From positions 1-35,279 of the forward strand of contig DURQ01000064.1 of the NCBI GenBank assembly GCA_012840725.1: a stretch of 35,279 bases of DNA, given 5' to 3'. A program made the translations under genes and the position numbers. Under the pieces are notes generated by a model. That model was not told where the DNA came from. It was given only the letters and a program-made list of their open reading frames with translations, and did no database searches. This document shows positions 1-9,742 of this stretch, in pieces. The DNA comes from Bacillota bacterium. Lineage in GTDB: Bacteria > Bacillota > Limnochordia > Darwinibacteriales > Darwinibacteriaceae. Every line of letters begins with the position of its first letter. Within the stretch, counting starts at the first letter, position 1.

Positions 1-1298
1 ACCCCATAGGGGCCGCCGGACCAGCCGGTGTTGATCAGGTAAACCCTTGCACCGTGCTTGTTCACGCGATCCTTCAGCATTTCCGCGTAGGCCAGCGGGC
101 TGAGGGGCAGGAAAGGTTCACCAAAGCAGGCCGAGAATGTGGCCTGCGGTTCCTTGATACCCCGCTCGGTGCCCGCTAGTTTGCTGGTGTAGCCGGAAAT
201 GAAGTGGTACATGATCTGCTCATCTTCGAGGATGCTGATGGGAGGCAGAACACCGAAAGCATCCGCTGTCAGGAAGACCACAGCAGTTGGATGCCCGGCA
301 ACGCTCGGATCCACCCGGCCAGGGATGTAGTCGAGGGGATAGGCGCACCGGGTGTTTTCGGTTAGGGAACCATCAGCGTAGTCCGGGACCCGGTCCACAG
401 GGTCCAGCACCACGTTTTCCAGCACCGATCCAAAGCGGATGGCATCCCAGATCTGCGGCTCATGCTCCCGAGAGAGGTTGATGCACTTGGCGTAGCAGCC
501 TCCCTCCAAGTTGAAGATGCCCTCTTCGGACCAGCCATGCTCGTCGTCTCCCACCAAACTGCGCTGCGGATCGGCAGAAAGGGTGGTTTTGCCAGTGCCC
601 GAAAGGCCGAAGAACAGTGCGGTACGGCCATCTGCTCCCACGTTTGCCGAGCAGTGCATGCTCAGCACTCCCTTGGAAGGAAGCAGGTAGTTCATCACTG
701 TGAAGATCGACTTCTTGATCTCCCCAGCATAGGCGGTTCCGCCGATCAGGACAACTCTTTCCTTGAAAGAGACGATGACAAAGGCTTCCGAGTTTGTTCC
801 GTCCCGCTCAGGCACTGCCTGCAGTCCGGGGACTGCTATGACAGTGAACTGGGGTTCATGATTCAACAACTCCTCCCGGCGCGGGCGGATAAAGAGCTGC
901 CGGGCAAAGAGGTTCTGCCAGGCGTACTGGTTGACCACCCGCAGAGCCATGCGGTGCTCCGGTTGAGCGCCGACGAAACCGTCAAAAACGAACAGCTCGC
1001 CCTGTTCTTCCAAGAACGCCAAAACACGGTCGTAAAGGCTGTAGAACTTCTCTTCACTGAAGGGCACGTTGACTTTTCCCCAAGCAACTGCTTCCCGCGT
1101 GATCTCGTCTTCGACTATGAACTTGTCTTGGGGTGAACGCCCCGTGTACTTCCCTGTGGTGGTAGACAAAGCGCCGGTGGACGAAAGCCAGCCTTCGCCC
1201 CGTTTCACCGCCGCTTCCACCAGCTGGGGTACGCTTAGGTTTAGGTGTGTGGTGGGCCTCTGAAGAACTGTCTTCAGTTGGGCCGTTCTGTCTGTCAT
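1..1298 (-). CDS. pckA: Phosphoenolpyruvate carboxykinase (ATP), C-terminus cut by window edge
   Basis: ATP-dependent PEP carboxykinase, which interconverts oxaloacetate + ATP and PEP + CO2 + ADP in the cytoplasm. About 432 residues are visible. The family is usually around 525 long, so roughly 95 C-terminal residues lie beyond the left edge. Visible motifs are the substrate-binding segment RSPQDKF (about 54-60), the kinase-1a P-loop [11 protein letters not shown] (about 231-241) and the metal-binding GDDEHGW (about 250-256). The ATG at 1298 follows an AGGAGG-type ribosome binding site. The upstream 108-base gap to the DUF503 gene contains a TTGACA hexamer (minus strand, 1394-1399) without a convincing -10, so a separate promoter is possible but unproven. 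In fermentative Bacillota this enzyme can run in either direction; the sequence does not say which. Confidence 0.97.
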   Translation of the reverse strand, partial: MTDRTAQLKTVLQRPTTHLNLSVPQLVEAAVKRGEGWLSSTGALSTTTGKYTGRSPQDKFIVEDEITREAVAWGKVNVPFSEEKFYSLYDRVLAFLEEQGELFVFDGFVGAQPEHRMALRVVNQYAWQNLFARQLFIRPRREELLNHEPQFTVIAVPGLQAVPERDGTNSEAFVIVSFKERVVLIGGTAYAGEIKKSIFTVMNYLLPSKGVLSMHCSANVGADGRTALFFGLSGTGKTTLSADPQRSLVGDDEHGWSEEGIFNLEGGCYAKCINLSREHEPQIWDAIRFGSVLENVVLDPVDRVPDYADGSLTENTRCAYPLDYIPGRVDPSVAGHPTAVVFLTADAFGVLPPISILEDEQIMYHFISGYTSKLAGTERGIKEPQATFSACFGEPFLPLSPLAYAEMLKDRVNKHGARVYLINTGWSGGPYG

Positions 1299-1406
1299 GC
1301 CTGTCTGAACCTCCTATTATGTTTACCTAGCTGCATCTCTGCGCGGATGTCGCTGGTTCTCCTTAGTGCCTTGCTTACCTTTTCCCCATCGAATGTCAAA
1401 ACCCTT

Positions 1407-1688
1407 TCAGCGAAGATCCATTTCCACCTGGGTAACTGTCCAGCGGGGCTCCGCGTCGAGGAAGTTCAGGACGAGCTGCAGTTGACGCTCGATGTGCTCT
1501 CGACTTCCACCCAACATGGCCACGCCGATGGTCGCCCGCTGCCAGAGATCCTCGCCATCCATCTGGGCGATAGACACGTTGAAGCGGTTCTGAACCCTCT
1601 GGATAACTCCTTTAACAACCTGCCTCTTGTCCTTGAGCGATGCTGCTCCAGGAATATAGACGTCCACTTTCAAGGTGCCAACCAGCAT
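1407..1688 (-). CDS. DUF503 (YlxP-like) protein
   Basis: A 93-residue protein of the DUF503 family, whose Bacillus member is YlxP. It starts MLVGTLKVDV, followed by the typical SLKDKRQVVKGVIQRVQNRF segment (about 17-36) and a C-terminal WTVTQVEMDL strand. The family is small and single-domain and is often found in the nusA-infB-rbfA region; its molecular function is not established. The ATG at 1688 is chosen because TAGGAGGAAGG lies just upstream. A longer in-frame reading to 1877 would run antiparallel-free through the mnmA coding region and shows no family similarity. The gene starts 11 bases after the mnmA stop, so the two are almost certainly co-transcribed, which hints at a translation-related role. 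Confidence 0.9.
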   Translation of the reverse strand: MLVGTLKVDVYIPGAASLKDKRQVVKGVIQRVQNRFNVSIAQMDGEDLWQRATIGVAMLGGSREHIERQLQLVLNFLDAEPRWTVTQVEMDLR

Positions 1689-1699
1689 GCGCCTTCCTC

Positions 1700-2773
<1,074 letters not shown>

Positions 2774-2778
2774 CTACC

Positions 2779-4638
2779 TTAAGCAGTCGAAGCCACAAAC
2801 TGACTGTTGTAGAGCTCAGCGTAAAAGCCTCCCCGGGCCATCAGTTCAGCGTGGGTCCCCTGCTCCACTATTTCCCCGTCGTTGATCACCAGGATGCGGT
2901 CTGCATCGAGGATGGTGGACAGCCGGTGGGCGATGACGAAGCTGGTGCGCCCTTCCATCAACCTGGCCATGGCTCTCTGGATCAGGCGCTCGGTGCGGGT
3001 GTCTACCGAGCTCGTCGCCTCATCCAAGATGAGCACAACGGGATCGGCCAAAATGGCCCGGGCGATGGTCAGAAGCTGTCTCTGTCCCTGGGAAATGCCT
3101 GATGCATCTCCCCTCAAGATCGTATCATACCCTTGGGGAAGAGTGCGGATGAAATGATCCACATAGGCCGCCTTGGCCGCCTGTTCGACTTCCTCGTCGG
3201 TTGCTCCAGGCCTGCCGTAAGCGATATTCTCCTTGATCGTTCCCTCAAAGAGCCAAGTATCCTGGAGCACCATCCCGAACATGGTGCGCAGATTCCCCCG
3301 CTTGATCTCCCGAATGTCGTGGCCGTCAAAGAAGATGGCTCCCGAATTCACATCATAGAAGCGCATCAGCAGGTTGACCAGGGTGGTCTTGCCGGCACCA
3401 GTCGGACCTACGATAGCGATCAGCTGTCCTGGGCGAACCTCGAGGTTCAGGTTCTTGATCACCACCTGGTCAGGATGGTAGCCAAAACTGACGTCCCTCA
3501 GCTTGATGTCGCCGCGGGGGTTGCTCAGGGTCAGAGCATCCGGGGCATCCGCCGGTTCTTCCTCTTCATCGAGCAGCTCAAAGACCCGTTCTGCCGCTGC
3601 CACAGCAGACTGCAGCAGGTTGGCGATGCTGGCCAGTTCAGTGATGGGCATGCCGAACTGCCGTGAGTACTGCATGAAGGCCTGCACATTGCCGATGACC
3701 AGGGTTCCCCGTGCCACGAACAAACCGCCTGCCACGGCGATGATCACGTAGCCAAGATTGCCGACGAAGCGGATCAGAGGCATCATCATGCCGGAGACAA
3801 ACTGCGCTTTCCAGCCGTTCTCGTAAAGTTCATCATTTACGTGGCGGAAAGTCTCCTTCATCTGCTGCTCCAAACCGTAGGCTTTGACAATGCGGTGGCC
3901 GGTGAAGGCTTCCTCGACCTGGCCGTTGAGCTCGCCGATGATGGTCTGCTGCCTTACGAAGTATTTCTGGGACCGCTTGGCCACAAAAATGCTGATACCT
4001 GCGCTTAGGGGCACCATGATCAGGGTGAAGAGCGTTAGGATGGGACTGATCGTCAGCATCATGATTGTCACGCCCACCATGCTGATGATGGACGTTATTA
4101 CCTGCAGAACGCTCTGCTGCAGACTCTGGCTGACCATGTCCACGTCGTTGATCACTCGGCTGAGTGTGTCCCCGTGCGCGTTGTAGTCGTAGAACCTCAA
4201 GGGGAGTCGGCCAAGCTTGGCGCTGATATCTTCCCTCAGCCGATAAACCGTCTGCTGCGTGACATTGACCATGGTAATCTGCTGGATGTAGCCAAAGACG
4301 GTGCTGAAGGCATAGGTGGCGCCGAGCATCAGCAGGATGCGGCCGATGGCGGCAAAGTCCACTCCTGTGCCGACGCCCTGCAGCCGGTTCACCATCCCGT
4401 CAAAAAGGATGGTTGTCGCCTGACCCATGATCTTCGGTGCAAGAACACTGAACACATTACCTGCGATGACTGCAGCTACAACGATAGTAAGCTTCCATTT
4501 GTGGGGGCGCAGGTACCCGCCCAGCCGTTTTACAGTTCCCTTGAAATCCTTGGGTTTTTCCACGGGGCGTCCGATGCCCCGCGGCCCAAAACCGCCGCCC
4601 CTGCTGGGACCCGGTCTGCCCGGTGCCGGTCCTCTCAT
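2779..4638 (-). CDS. ABC exporter half-transporter with catalytic-type NBD
   Basis: Fused membrane/ATPase subunit of a type IV (ABC-B-like) exporter, 619 residues. A Gly/Pro/Arg-rich cytosolic extension of about 40 residues precedes the six-helix membrane domain (about 50-345). The nucleotide-binding domain has Walker A GPTGAGKTT (about 411-419), signature ISQGQ (about 515-519, departing from LSGGQ), Walker B LILDEATSS with the catalytic Glu (E540) and an intact H-loop, VIAHRLSTI (H571). The ATG at 4638 overlaps the stop of the upstream exporter gene (ATGA) and is preceded by GGAGG, so the two are translationally coupled. Together they match the heterodimeric exporters typified by TM287/TM288, LmrCD and BmrCD; this one corresponds to the TM288-like half. 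The substrate is unknown, but drugs or lipids are typical. Confidence 0.95.
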   Translation of the reverse strand: MRGPAPGRPGPSRGGGFGPRGIGRPVEKPKDFKGTVKRLGGYLRPHKWKLTIVVAAVIAGNVFSVLAPKIMGQATTILFDGMVNRLQGVGTGVDFAAIGRILLMLGATYAFSTVFGYIQQITMVNVTQQTVYRLREDISAKLGRLPLRFYDYNAHGDTLSRVINDVDMVSQSLQQSVLQVITSIISMVGVTIMMLTISPILTLFTLIMVPLSAGISIFVAKRSQKYFVRQQTIIGELNGQVEEAFTGHRIVKAYGLEQQMKETFRHVNDELYENGWKAQFVSGMMMPLIRFVGNLGYVIIAVAGGLFVARGTLVIGNVQAFMQYSRQFGMPITELASIANLLQSAVAAAERVFELLDEEEEPADAPDALTLSNPRGDIKLRDVSFGYHPDQVVIKNLNLEVRPGQLIAIVGPTGAGKTTLVNLLMRFYDVNSGAIFFDGHDIREIKRGNLRTMFGMVLQDTWLFEGTIKENIAYGRPGATDEEVEQAAKAAYVDHFIRTLPQGYDTILRGDASGISQGQRQLLTIARAILADPVVLILDEATSSVDTRTERLIQRAMARLMEGRTSFVIAHRLSTILDADRILVINDGEIVEQGTHAELMARGGFYAELYNSQFVASTA

Positions 4639-6362
4639 GACACCGCCTCCTTCCCAAACTGCGAAGCCACGATCTCCTGGTAAACGGGGCAATCCTTGAG
4701 CAGGCTCCCATGGGTACCCCGCCCGACGATCCGTCCCGCTTCCAATACCAAGATCTGATCGGCGTGCATGATCGTACTTACCCGCTGCGCCACCACGATC
4801 ACCGCCGCCTCCCGCGCCGCTTCGGTAAGCTCCTGACGCAGTCTGGCGTCAGTCCTGTAGTCCAATGCAGAAAAGGAGTCATCGAGCAGGTAGATCCTGG
4901 GCTGGCGCACTAGAGCCCGAGCTATGGACAGCCTCTGCTTCTGCCCCCCTGATAGGTTGGTGCCCCCCTGGGCAACCTCGCTCTCAAAGCCAGATTCCCG
5001 CTCCGTGATGAAGTCCAGTGCTTGGGCGATCCGGGCCGCTTCCTCAACCTCTTCCTCAGTCGCTTCCTTCCGGCCATGGCGGATGTTCGAGGCAACAGTG
5101 CCGGAGAAGAGCACCGCCTGCTGGGGAACATAGCCGATGCAGGCTCGCAGTTCGCCCTGGGCAAGTCTGCGGATATCCACACCATCCAGGGTGATCCTTC
5201 CCTTTTGTGGATCGTGGAAGCGGAGGAGCAGCTCCAGGATGGTGGATTTTCCGGAGCCAGTGCCGCCGATGATCGCGGTGACCTGCCCGGGTTCTGCCGT
5301 AAAACTGATATCGCTCAAAACCGGCTTCTCAGCCCCCGGGTAGGAGAAGGTCACTCCCTCAAAACGCACCACGCCCCGCGGATCCACCAACTGCTCCGGC
5401 GCTTCGGGGTCTTTAATCGATGGTTCGGTCTGGAGCACTTCAGCGATGCGCTGCGCCGAGGCAGAGGCCCTTGGCAGGTTGACGAAGATCATGGACAGCA
5501 TCGTCACGGCCATGAAGGTCTGCATCGTGTACTGCAGGAAAGCCATCAGATCGCCGACCTGCATGATGCCTGCATCGATTCGCTTCGCGGCAAACCAAAT
5601 GATCACGATGGTGCTCATGTTGATCAAGAGGCCCGCGAAGGGCATGAGAGTGATCATCATGCGGCTGACCCTCAGAGCGGTGGCGATCAGCTCACGGTTG
5701 GAACGCTCAAAACGGGCCTGTTCGTCCGCGCCTTTGTTGAACGCGCGGATCACCCGCACGCCCATGAGCTGTTCCCGAACAACCAGGTTCAACCGGTCCA
5801 GCTTCTCCTGAAGGCTCCGGAAAAGAGGCACGCCTTTGGCAATTACAAAGGCGATCAGGCCTGCCAGCACGGGGATAAGGGCAAAGAGGATGACAGCTAG
5901 TTGAGCATCTTTGCGCACCACCATGAGCACGCCGCCGATTGCCATGAGGGGAGCCCGCATGGCCATGCGCATACTCATGTGAAACATCTGTTGGACCTGC
6001 TGCACATCGTTGGTTGTCCTGGTGATCAAGGATGCTGTACCGAACTGGTTGAACTCCCGGGGGGAGAACTGGCTCGTCCGGCTGAACACAGCCAGGCGCA
6101 GGTCTCTGCCGAAACTTCCGGAGGCCCGCGCCGCCAGGTAACTGCCAGCTATCGAACAGGCCACTCCGCCTAGAGCGACAAGCAGCATGACGGCACCAGT
6201 CTGCCAGATCAAGCTGATGTTCCCTTGAGCGATCCCTTCATCGACGATGCGGCTCATCAAGTCAGGCAGCCGCAGCGTCGCCAGCACTTCCAGGAACACC
6301 AAGGACGAAACGATGATTACCGTCAAAAGATAGGGTTTAATGTACCGCTTCAACTTCCACAT
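4635..6362 (-). CDS. ABC exporter half-transporter with degenerate NBD
   Basis: Second half of the heterodimeric exporter, 575 residues: a membrane domain (about 10-300) and an NBD with Walker A GGTGSGKST (366-374) and a canonical signature LSGGQ (470-474). Two catalytic positions are altered: Walker B ends LLDDS, with Asp495 in place of the catalytic Glu, and the H-loop reads VAQRVSTI, with Gln526 in place of His. With the ISQGQ signature of the partner this gives one degenerate and one competent ATP site, as known for TM287/TM288-type exporters. The start at 6362 overlaps the 3' end of marR by 13 bases. The gene order regulator-degenerate half-competent half points to an inducible efflux system. 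Confidence 0.95.
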   Translation of the reverse strand: MWKLKRYIKPYLLTVIIVSSLVFLEVLATLRLPDLMSRIVDEGIAQGNISLIWQTGAVMLLVALGGVACSIAGSYLAARASGSFGRDLRLAVFSRTSQFSPREFNQFGTASLITRTTNDVQQVQQMFHMSMRMAMRAPLMAIGGVLMVVRKDAQLAVILFALIPVLAGLIAFVIAKGVPLFRSLQEKLDRLNLVVREQLMGVRVIRAFNKGADEQARFERSNRELIATALRVSRMMITLMPFAGLLINMSTIVIIWFAAKRIDAGIMQVGDLMAFLQYTMQTFMAVTMLSMIFVNLPRASASAQRIAEVLQTEPSIKDPEAPEQLVDPRGVVRFEGVTFSYPGAEKPVLSDISFTAEPGQVTAIIGGTGSGKSTILELLLRFHDPQKGRITLDGVDIRRLAQGELRACIGYVPQQAVLFSGTVASNIRHGRKEATEEEVEEAARIAQALDFITERESGFESEVAQGGTNLSGGQKQRLSIARALVRQPRIYLLDDSFSALDYRTDARLRQELTEAAREAAVIVVAQRVSTIMHADQILVLEAGRIVGRGTHGSLLKDCPVYQEIVASQFGKEAVS

Positions 6363-6829
6363 GGTTCTCGGGTCCCTTCCTGCTTGCTTTCTCTCTCCTG
6401 CAGAAACGCGCGCATCCGCTGCAGAATCCGCAGAAGTTCATGTCCATCTTCTTCTCCGAGGTAAGCCATGAGCTCCCGGATATCCCGAGAGAGCTCGTCC
6501 TTCGCCCGCTGCACCACAGCCGCTCCCTGCAGAGTCGGCCGGACGAAGACCACTCGCCTGTCCTCATCACCGCTTAAGCGCTCCACCAGGCCCTGTTCTT
6601 CCAGGGTGTTCACCAAGGAAGTCACCGTGGGTCGACCCAGCTGCAGCCGTTCTCCGAGCTCTGAAGGCTGGATTCCCGGGCCATCCGTCCCCACATGGTG
6701 GTGCAGGAAGATGAGGAGGCGCATGGCGCTGCCCCGCACCGGTGCCGAACAGCGGAAAAAGGAACGCCCGCAGTTTCTCAGGCTCTCAAGTGTTTCCACA
6801 AATTCAAATACTAGATCTCCTTTAGGCAC
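6350..6829 (-). CDS. MarR-family transcriptional regulator
   Basis: A winged-helix regulator of 159 residues, within the MarR range. The central part shows a helix-turn-helix, SELGERLQLGRPTVTSLVNT, followed by the wing residues LSGDEDRRVVFVRPT. Two GTG starts are possible (6838 and 6829). 6829 is chosen because GGAG sits 8 bases upstream of it, whereas 6838 has its nearest purine-rich stretch only one base away. It is the first gene of the exporter operon and overlaps the next gene. A perfect inverted repeat on its promoter makes autorepression, relieved by an exporter substrate, the likely control; that is an inference from family behaviour. Confidence 0.92.
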   Translation of the reverse strand: MPKGDLVFEFVETLESLRNCGRSFFRCSAPVRGSAMRLLIFLHHHVGTDGPGIQPSELGERLQLGRPTVTSLVNTLEEQGLVERLSGDEDRRVVFVRPTLQGAAVVQRAKDELSRDIRELMAYLGEEDGHELLRILQRMRAFLQERESKQEGTREPCGS

Positions 6830-6855
6830 CCTTTTCACTCCATCCGCTGACGGGA

Positions 6856-6904
6856 AATAGTTTGCAACACAAACTATTCTAAGTGAAAACTACCTGCAGA
6901 TCAA
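6856..6904 (-). promoter_or_regulatory. Promoter and palindromic operator of the marR-exporter operon
   Basis: On the minus strand TTGATC (6899-6904) and TAGAAT (6876-6881) are separated by 17 bases, a good sigma-A-type promoter. A perfect inverted repeat of 9-base arms, AATAGTTTG and CAAACTATT, with a 5-base spacer covers 6856-6878. It spans the expected transcription start and touches the -10 box. This is the size and placement expected of a MarR dimer operator. Confidence 0.75.
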
Positions 6905-6928
6905 CAAAAAAGCTGGGTTGCCCCAGCT
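6905..6928 (-). terminator. Rho-independent terminator of tyrS
   Basis: Read on the minus strand, AGCTGGG and CCCAGCT pair across a four-base loop (6911-6928) and run into six T residues. It lies 16 bases beyond the tyrS stop and just before the marR promoter, so it separates the two transcription units. Confidence 0.85.
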
Positions 6929-6944
6929 GTTTCGTGAGGATCTC

Positions 6945-8171
6945 CTATTGAACTACTACCCTGTGGTAGACCTTTTTTCCCTTGCGGATCACCAGCTCGC
7001 TGCCGTCAAAGTCCTGGAGTGTCACCACCCGGTCAATGCTCTCAACCCTCTCTGGCCCCAGGGTGATCCCTCCCTGTTCCACCAAGCGGCGCGCTTCGCT
7101 GCGTGTGGCAGCCAGCTTTACCTCGGTGAGCAGGGTGACGATATCCATCCCGCTGGCAAACAGAGTCTGCGGCAGCGTTGTGGAGGGCATGCTTTCATGG
7201 GTCGCGCCCCCGCCAAAAACGGCTCTTGCTGCCTCCTGGGCCTTCATGGCTTCCTCTTCCCCGTGGACAAACTTGGTCACCTCAAAGGCCAGGAGTTCTT
7301 TGGCCTTGTTGATCTCCGATCCCTCCAAGGAAGCGAGCCTGCGCACTTCCTCCATGGGGAGGAAGGTCAGCATGGCCAAGAGGTCTCCCACATCGGCATC
7401 ATCCACGTTGCGCAGATACTGGTAAAACTCGTAGGGGCTGGTCCTCTCCGGATCAAGCCAGATTGTGCCCTTGGCCGTCTTACCCATCTTGGTGCCTGCA
7501 GCCGTGGTGAGCAGGCGCAAGGTCAGGCCGTAGACCGAAGCGTCTTCTGCTCTGCGCACCAGTTCGCACCCGCCGAGGATGTTCGACCACTGGTCATTGC
7601 CGCCCAGCTGCAGCCGGCAGTTGTAGCGGCGGAAAAGCTCAAGGAAGTCGTAGGACTGAACAAGCAGGTAACTGAACTCGAGGAAGGTGAGTCCGGCCTC
7701 CAATCGTGATTTATAGGCTTCCATGGCCAGCATCCTGTTCACTGAGAAATGCCTGCCGATCTCCCGCACGAACTGCATGAAGTTTAGGTCCAGAAGCCAG
7801 TCGGCATTGTTCGCCAACACCGCGGAGCCGTCTGCGAAATTGAAGAAACGGGAGAACTGCTGGTGGAACCGCTCCACGTTGGCCTGGATGGTTTCGGGCG
7901 AGAGAAGTTTGCGCATCTCTGTGCGGCCCGAAGGATCGCCAACCATGGTTGTGCCGCCGCCCGTGAGCATGATGGGCCGGTGGCCGGCTCTGTACAGGTG
8001 CAGTGCGCTCATGATCGGCACCATATGCCCCAAAGTAAGGCTGGGGGCGGTGGCATCGAAGCCGATGTAGAAGGTGACCTGCTCCTTGTCCAGGAGCTCC
8101 CTCAGCTCCTCGCGATGGGTGATCTGTTCCACAAACCCTCGTTCTTCCAAGACATCCAAAGCGTTCCTCAT
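6945..8171 (-). CDS. tyrS: Tyrosyl-tRNA synthetase
   Basis: Class I synthetase charging tRNA-Tyr, 408 residues. Visible are the N-terminal YIGFDATAPSLTLGH segment with the HIGH-equivalent LGH, the tyrosine-site region including GGNDQWSN, the KMSKS-equivalent KMGKT, and a C-terminal S4 RNA-binding domain (about 340-408). The ATG at 8171 is preferred over the longer reading from 8246, because TTGGAGGGGG lies just upstream and the extension would run through the T-box terminator. The gene is monocistronic: its own promoter and T-box lie upstream and a strong terminator follows. Confidence 0.98.
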   Translation of the reverse strand: MRNALDVLEERGFVEQITHREELRELLDKEQVTFYIGFDATAPSLTLGHMVPIMSALHLYRAGHRPIMLTGGGTTMVGDPSGRTEMRKLLSPETIQANVERFHQQFSRFFNFADGSAVLANNADWLLDLNFMQFVREIGRHFSVNRMLAMEAYKSRLEAGLTFLEFSYLLVQSYDFLELFRRYNCRLQLGGNDQWSNILGGCELVRRAEDASVYGLTLRLLTTAAGTKMGKTAKGTIWLDPERTSPYEFYQYLRNVDDADVGDLLAMLTFLPMEEVRRLASLEGSEINKAKELLAFEVTKFVHGEEEAMKAQEAARAVFGGGATHESMPSTTLPQTLFASGMDIVTLLTEVKLAATRSEARRLVEQGGITLGPERVESIDRVVTLQDFDGSELVIRKGKKVYHRVVVQ

Positions 8172-8189
8172 GGAAATCCCCCTCCAATA

Positions 8190-8433
8190 AAAAAGCTCTC
8201 TCGCTTCTAAGGACGAGAGAACCCGTGGTACCACCTTAATTCGCACGCAGCTGCGTGCCTCTTGGCCACGTTAACGGATGGCGCCCGGAACAGTCTCCTG
8301 TTCAAGCTCTGGAGTGTAATTCGCCAGGTGGAATACGGTTCCACCCCCATGTTCTGCAGGCTTCGCACCAACCAGCCTGCTCTCTGAGTACCCACGGGTG
8401 GCTACTGTCTCCTTCATTGCCCTGAGCTGTGTT
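8190..8433 (-). promoter_or_regulatory. T-box riboswitch leader of tyrS
   Basis: Read on the minus strand, the leader has the conserved stem I motifs (AGAGAG, then GGTTGGTG), the T-box AAGGTGGTACCACGGG (8222-8237) and a terminator hairpin, TCTCTCG paired with CGAGAGA (8197-8220), followed by T residues. The T-box variable base after UGG is U, matching the A discriminator of tRNA-Tyr. A UAC tyrosine codon in GAATTACAC (8316-8318) is the candidate specifier. Uncharged tRNA-Tyr would stabilise the antiterminator and allow tyrS transcription. The exact stem I fold was not computed. Confidence 0.93.
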
Positions 8434-8439
8434 GCCACG

Positions 8440-8469
8440 ATTCTACCACAGTTTACGCTTGCCCGTCAA
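8440..8469 (-). promoter_or_regulatory. Promoter of the tyrS T-box transcript
   Basis: TTGACG (8464-8469) and TAGAAT (8440-8445) on the minus strand are 18 bases apart, placing the transcription start near 8433, directly before the T-box leader. The -35 box lies inside the last codons of the upstream amidohydrolase gene. Confidence 0.7.
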
Positions 8470-9721
8470 GCCTGAAGAGGGCCTTCGGGTTGCTGTAAAG
8501 CAGATGCCAAGCGATCTCCAGCGCGCGGTCGATGGAACACACCCCTTGTTCCACCTTATCCGCGAGCACCCTGCTGATGTTCTCCCTGGCCAGCAGGAGG
8601 TGCCCGTAAATGCCGTCGACGAAAGCGTAATCACCGCCAAAGCCCATGATCTTGTTGTAGGGCACCGCATCCAGGAAGTCCGCAAGTGCCGCCCTTGCAG
8701 CGGCCGGGGAGACTATGTGGGCCCAGCAAAGGTCGAGGCACACGTTGGGGAACATCTTAGCCAGAGCCGCTGATTCACCGCAGTAGGGGTAGCCCATGTG
8801 GAACAGGTCGAACTTGACAGCCGGGTACTCCAAAAAGAGATTGTTGAGAAGGCCGGGCCGGCTGTTTTCCAGGATGCCTCCGTTTCCCTCAAGAAGTCCT
8901 GTGTGGACCTGCATCACCAAACCTCGATCTGCTGCCTCCTGGAGGATGAAGTGCATGAGGAAATCCTGGACGGGTTTGGGCAGGATGATGGGCTCAGCTT
9001 CCGGTTCGGCCGCCCGCCAGCTGGCGAGCGTCCTGTCGAACAGAGACCGGGCAGCAGCATACCCGACTTTTTCATAATGCAGTGTCCGGCTGTAAGCCAT
9101 GGCGTTTTTCAGAGCAACCATACCGTGCCGCAGAGCGTCTTCCAGGGCCGATGTGAAGGCCTCGAGCCAATCGTCAAGACTTTTGACCCGCATCCCCCGC
9201 TCTTCGATGCTGCGCAGCATCCCTTGATCGCCCATGATAAAAGGCTCGGGCTGCCAAGCGTAACGGAACAGTTCCTGGTCATAGGGTTCATCGATGGCCC
9301 AAGAATCGAGGATGGCAAGCTCAACGCGGCACAGCTCGCGGAGGACAAAGCGCCTGTGGTCCGTACGGCGCCGCTTGTACGCCTCTGCCAGCTGACTGAT
9401 GGTTTCCCGGCGAATGCCGTCGATTCCGTAAATCCCCCGGACTGCCAGATCGAGCGCGCGCCCGTAGCCAGTGCAGCGGCAGAACTCCCACAGGGGGGCC
9501 GCAATCTCCCAGCGTTCCTCCACGGGCAGTTCTGAACAGCGCACCCGGGCCAGATCCTCCTCTGAAAGCCCCGCCGAACGCAGATCGCTGCTCATGTAGT
9601 GCACTAGATAGTCAGCCAGCACATCTGGGCAGTGCTGGTCGTGGTTAGGCAGATGCTCGTGTGTATCGATTACGGGCATCTGTTCCACTTGTTCGTAGAT
9701 TATCTGCCGGAGAGCCGGCAT
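8453..9721 (-). CDS. Amidohydrolase-family metal-dependent hydrolase, substrate unknown
   Basis: A 422-residue protein with features of the amidohydrolase (amidohydrolase-2/uronate-isomerase-like) TIM-barrel superfamily. It has an N-terminal DTHEHLP with the metal-binding H21-x-H23 pair, a mid-chain MQVHTGLLEGNGG with a candidate metal-ligand histidine, FDLFHMGYPY, and a late GFGGDYAF carrying the candidate catalytic Asp. The start is supported by AAAGGAGC upstream. It follows a small gene by 21 bases, and the pair has its own promoter, separate from the hut operon. Neighbouring hut genes make a ring-opening or deaminating reaction tempting, but nothing in the sequence fixes the substrate. 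Confidence 0.85.
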   Translation of the reverse strand: MPALRQIIYEQVEQMPVIDTHEHLPNHDQHCPDVLADYLVHYMSSDLRSAGLSEEDLARVRCSELPVEERWEIAAPLWEFCRCTGYGRALDLAVRGIYGIDGIRRETISQLAEAYKRRRTDHRRFVLRELCRVELAILDSWAIDEPYDQELFRYAWQPEPFIMGDQGMLRSIEERGMRVKSLDDWLEAFTSALEDALRHGMVALKNAMAYSRTLHYEKVGYAAARSLFDRTLASWRAAEPEAEPIILPKPVQDFLMHFILQEAADRGLVMQVHTGLLEGNGGILENSRPGLLNNLFLEYPAVKFDLFHMGYPYCGESAALAKMFPNVCLDLCWAHIVSPAAARAALADFLDAVPYNKIMGFGGDYAFVDGIYGHLLLARENISRVLADKVEQGVCSIDRALEIAWHLLYSNPKALFRLDGQA

Positions 9722-9742
9722 CAGCGCTGCTCCTTTCCCCGT

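Noticed and set aside
462-1136. Plus-strand open frame of 224 codons
   Set aside because: Lies fully opposite pckA and shows no motif; a shadow of a GC-rich gene.
1394-1399. TTGACA as a pckA promoter
   Set aside because: No acceptable -10 at 16-18 bases, so not listed as a promoter.
5022-5900. Plus-strand open frame of 292 codons
   Set aside because: Antisense to the ABC exporter gene, rich in His/Asp/Gln as expected from a complementary reading; no ribosome binding site.
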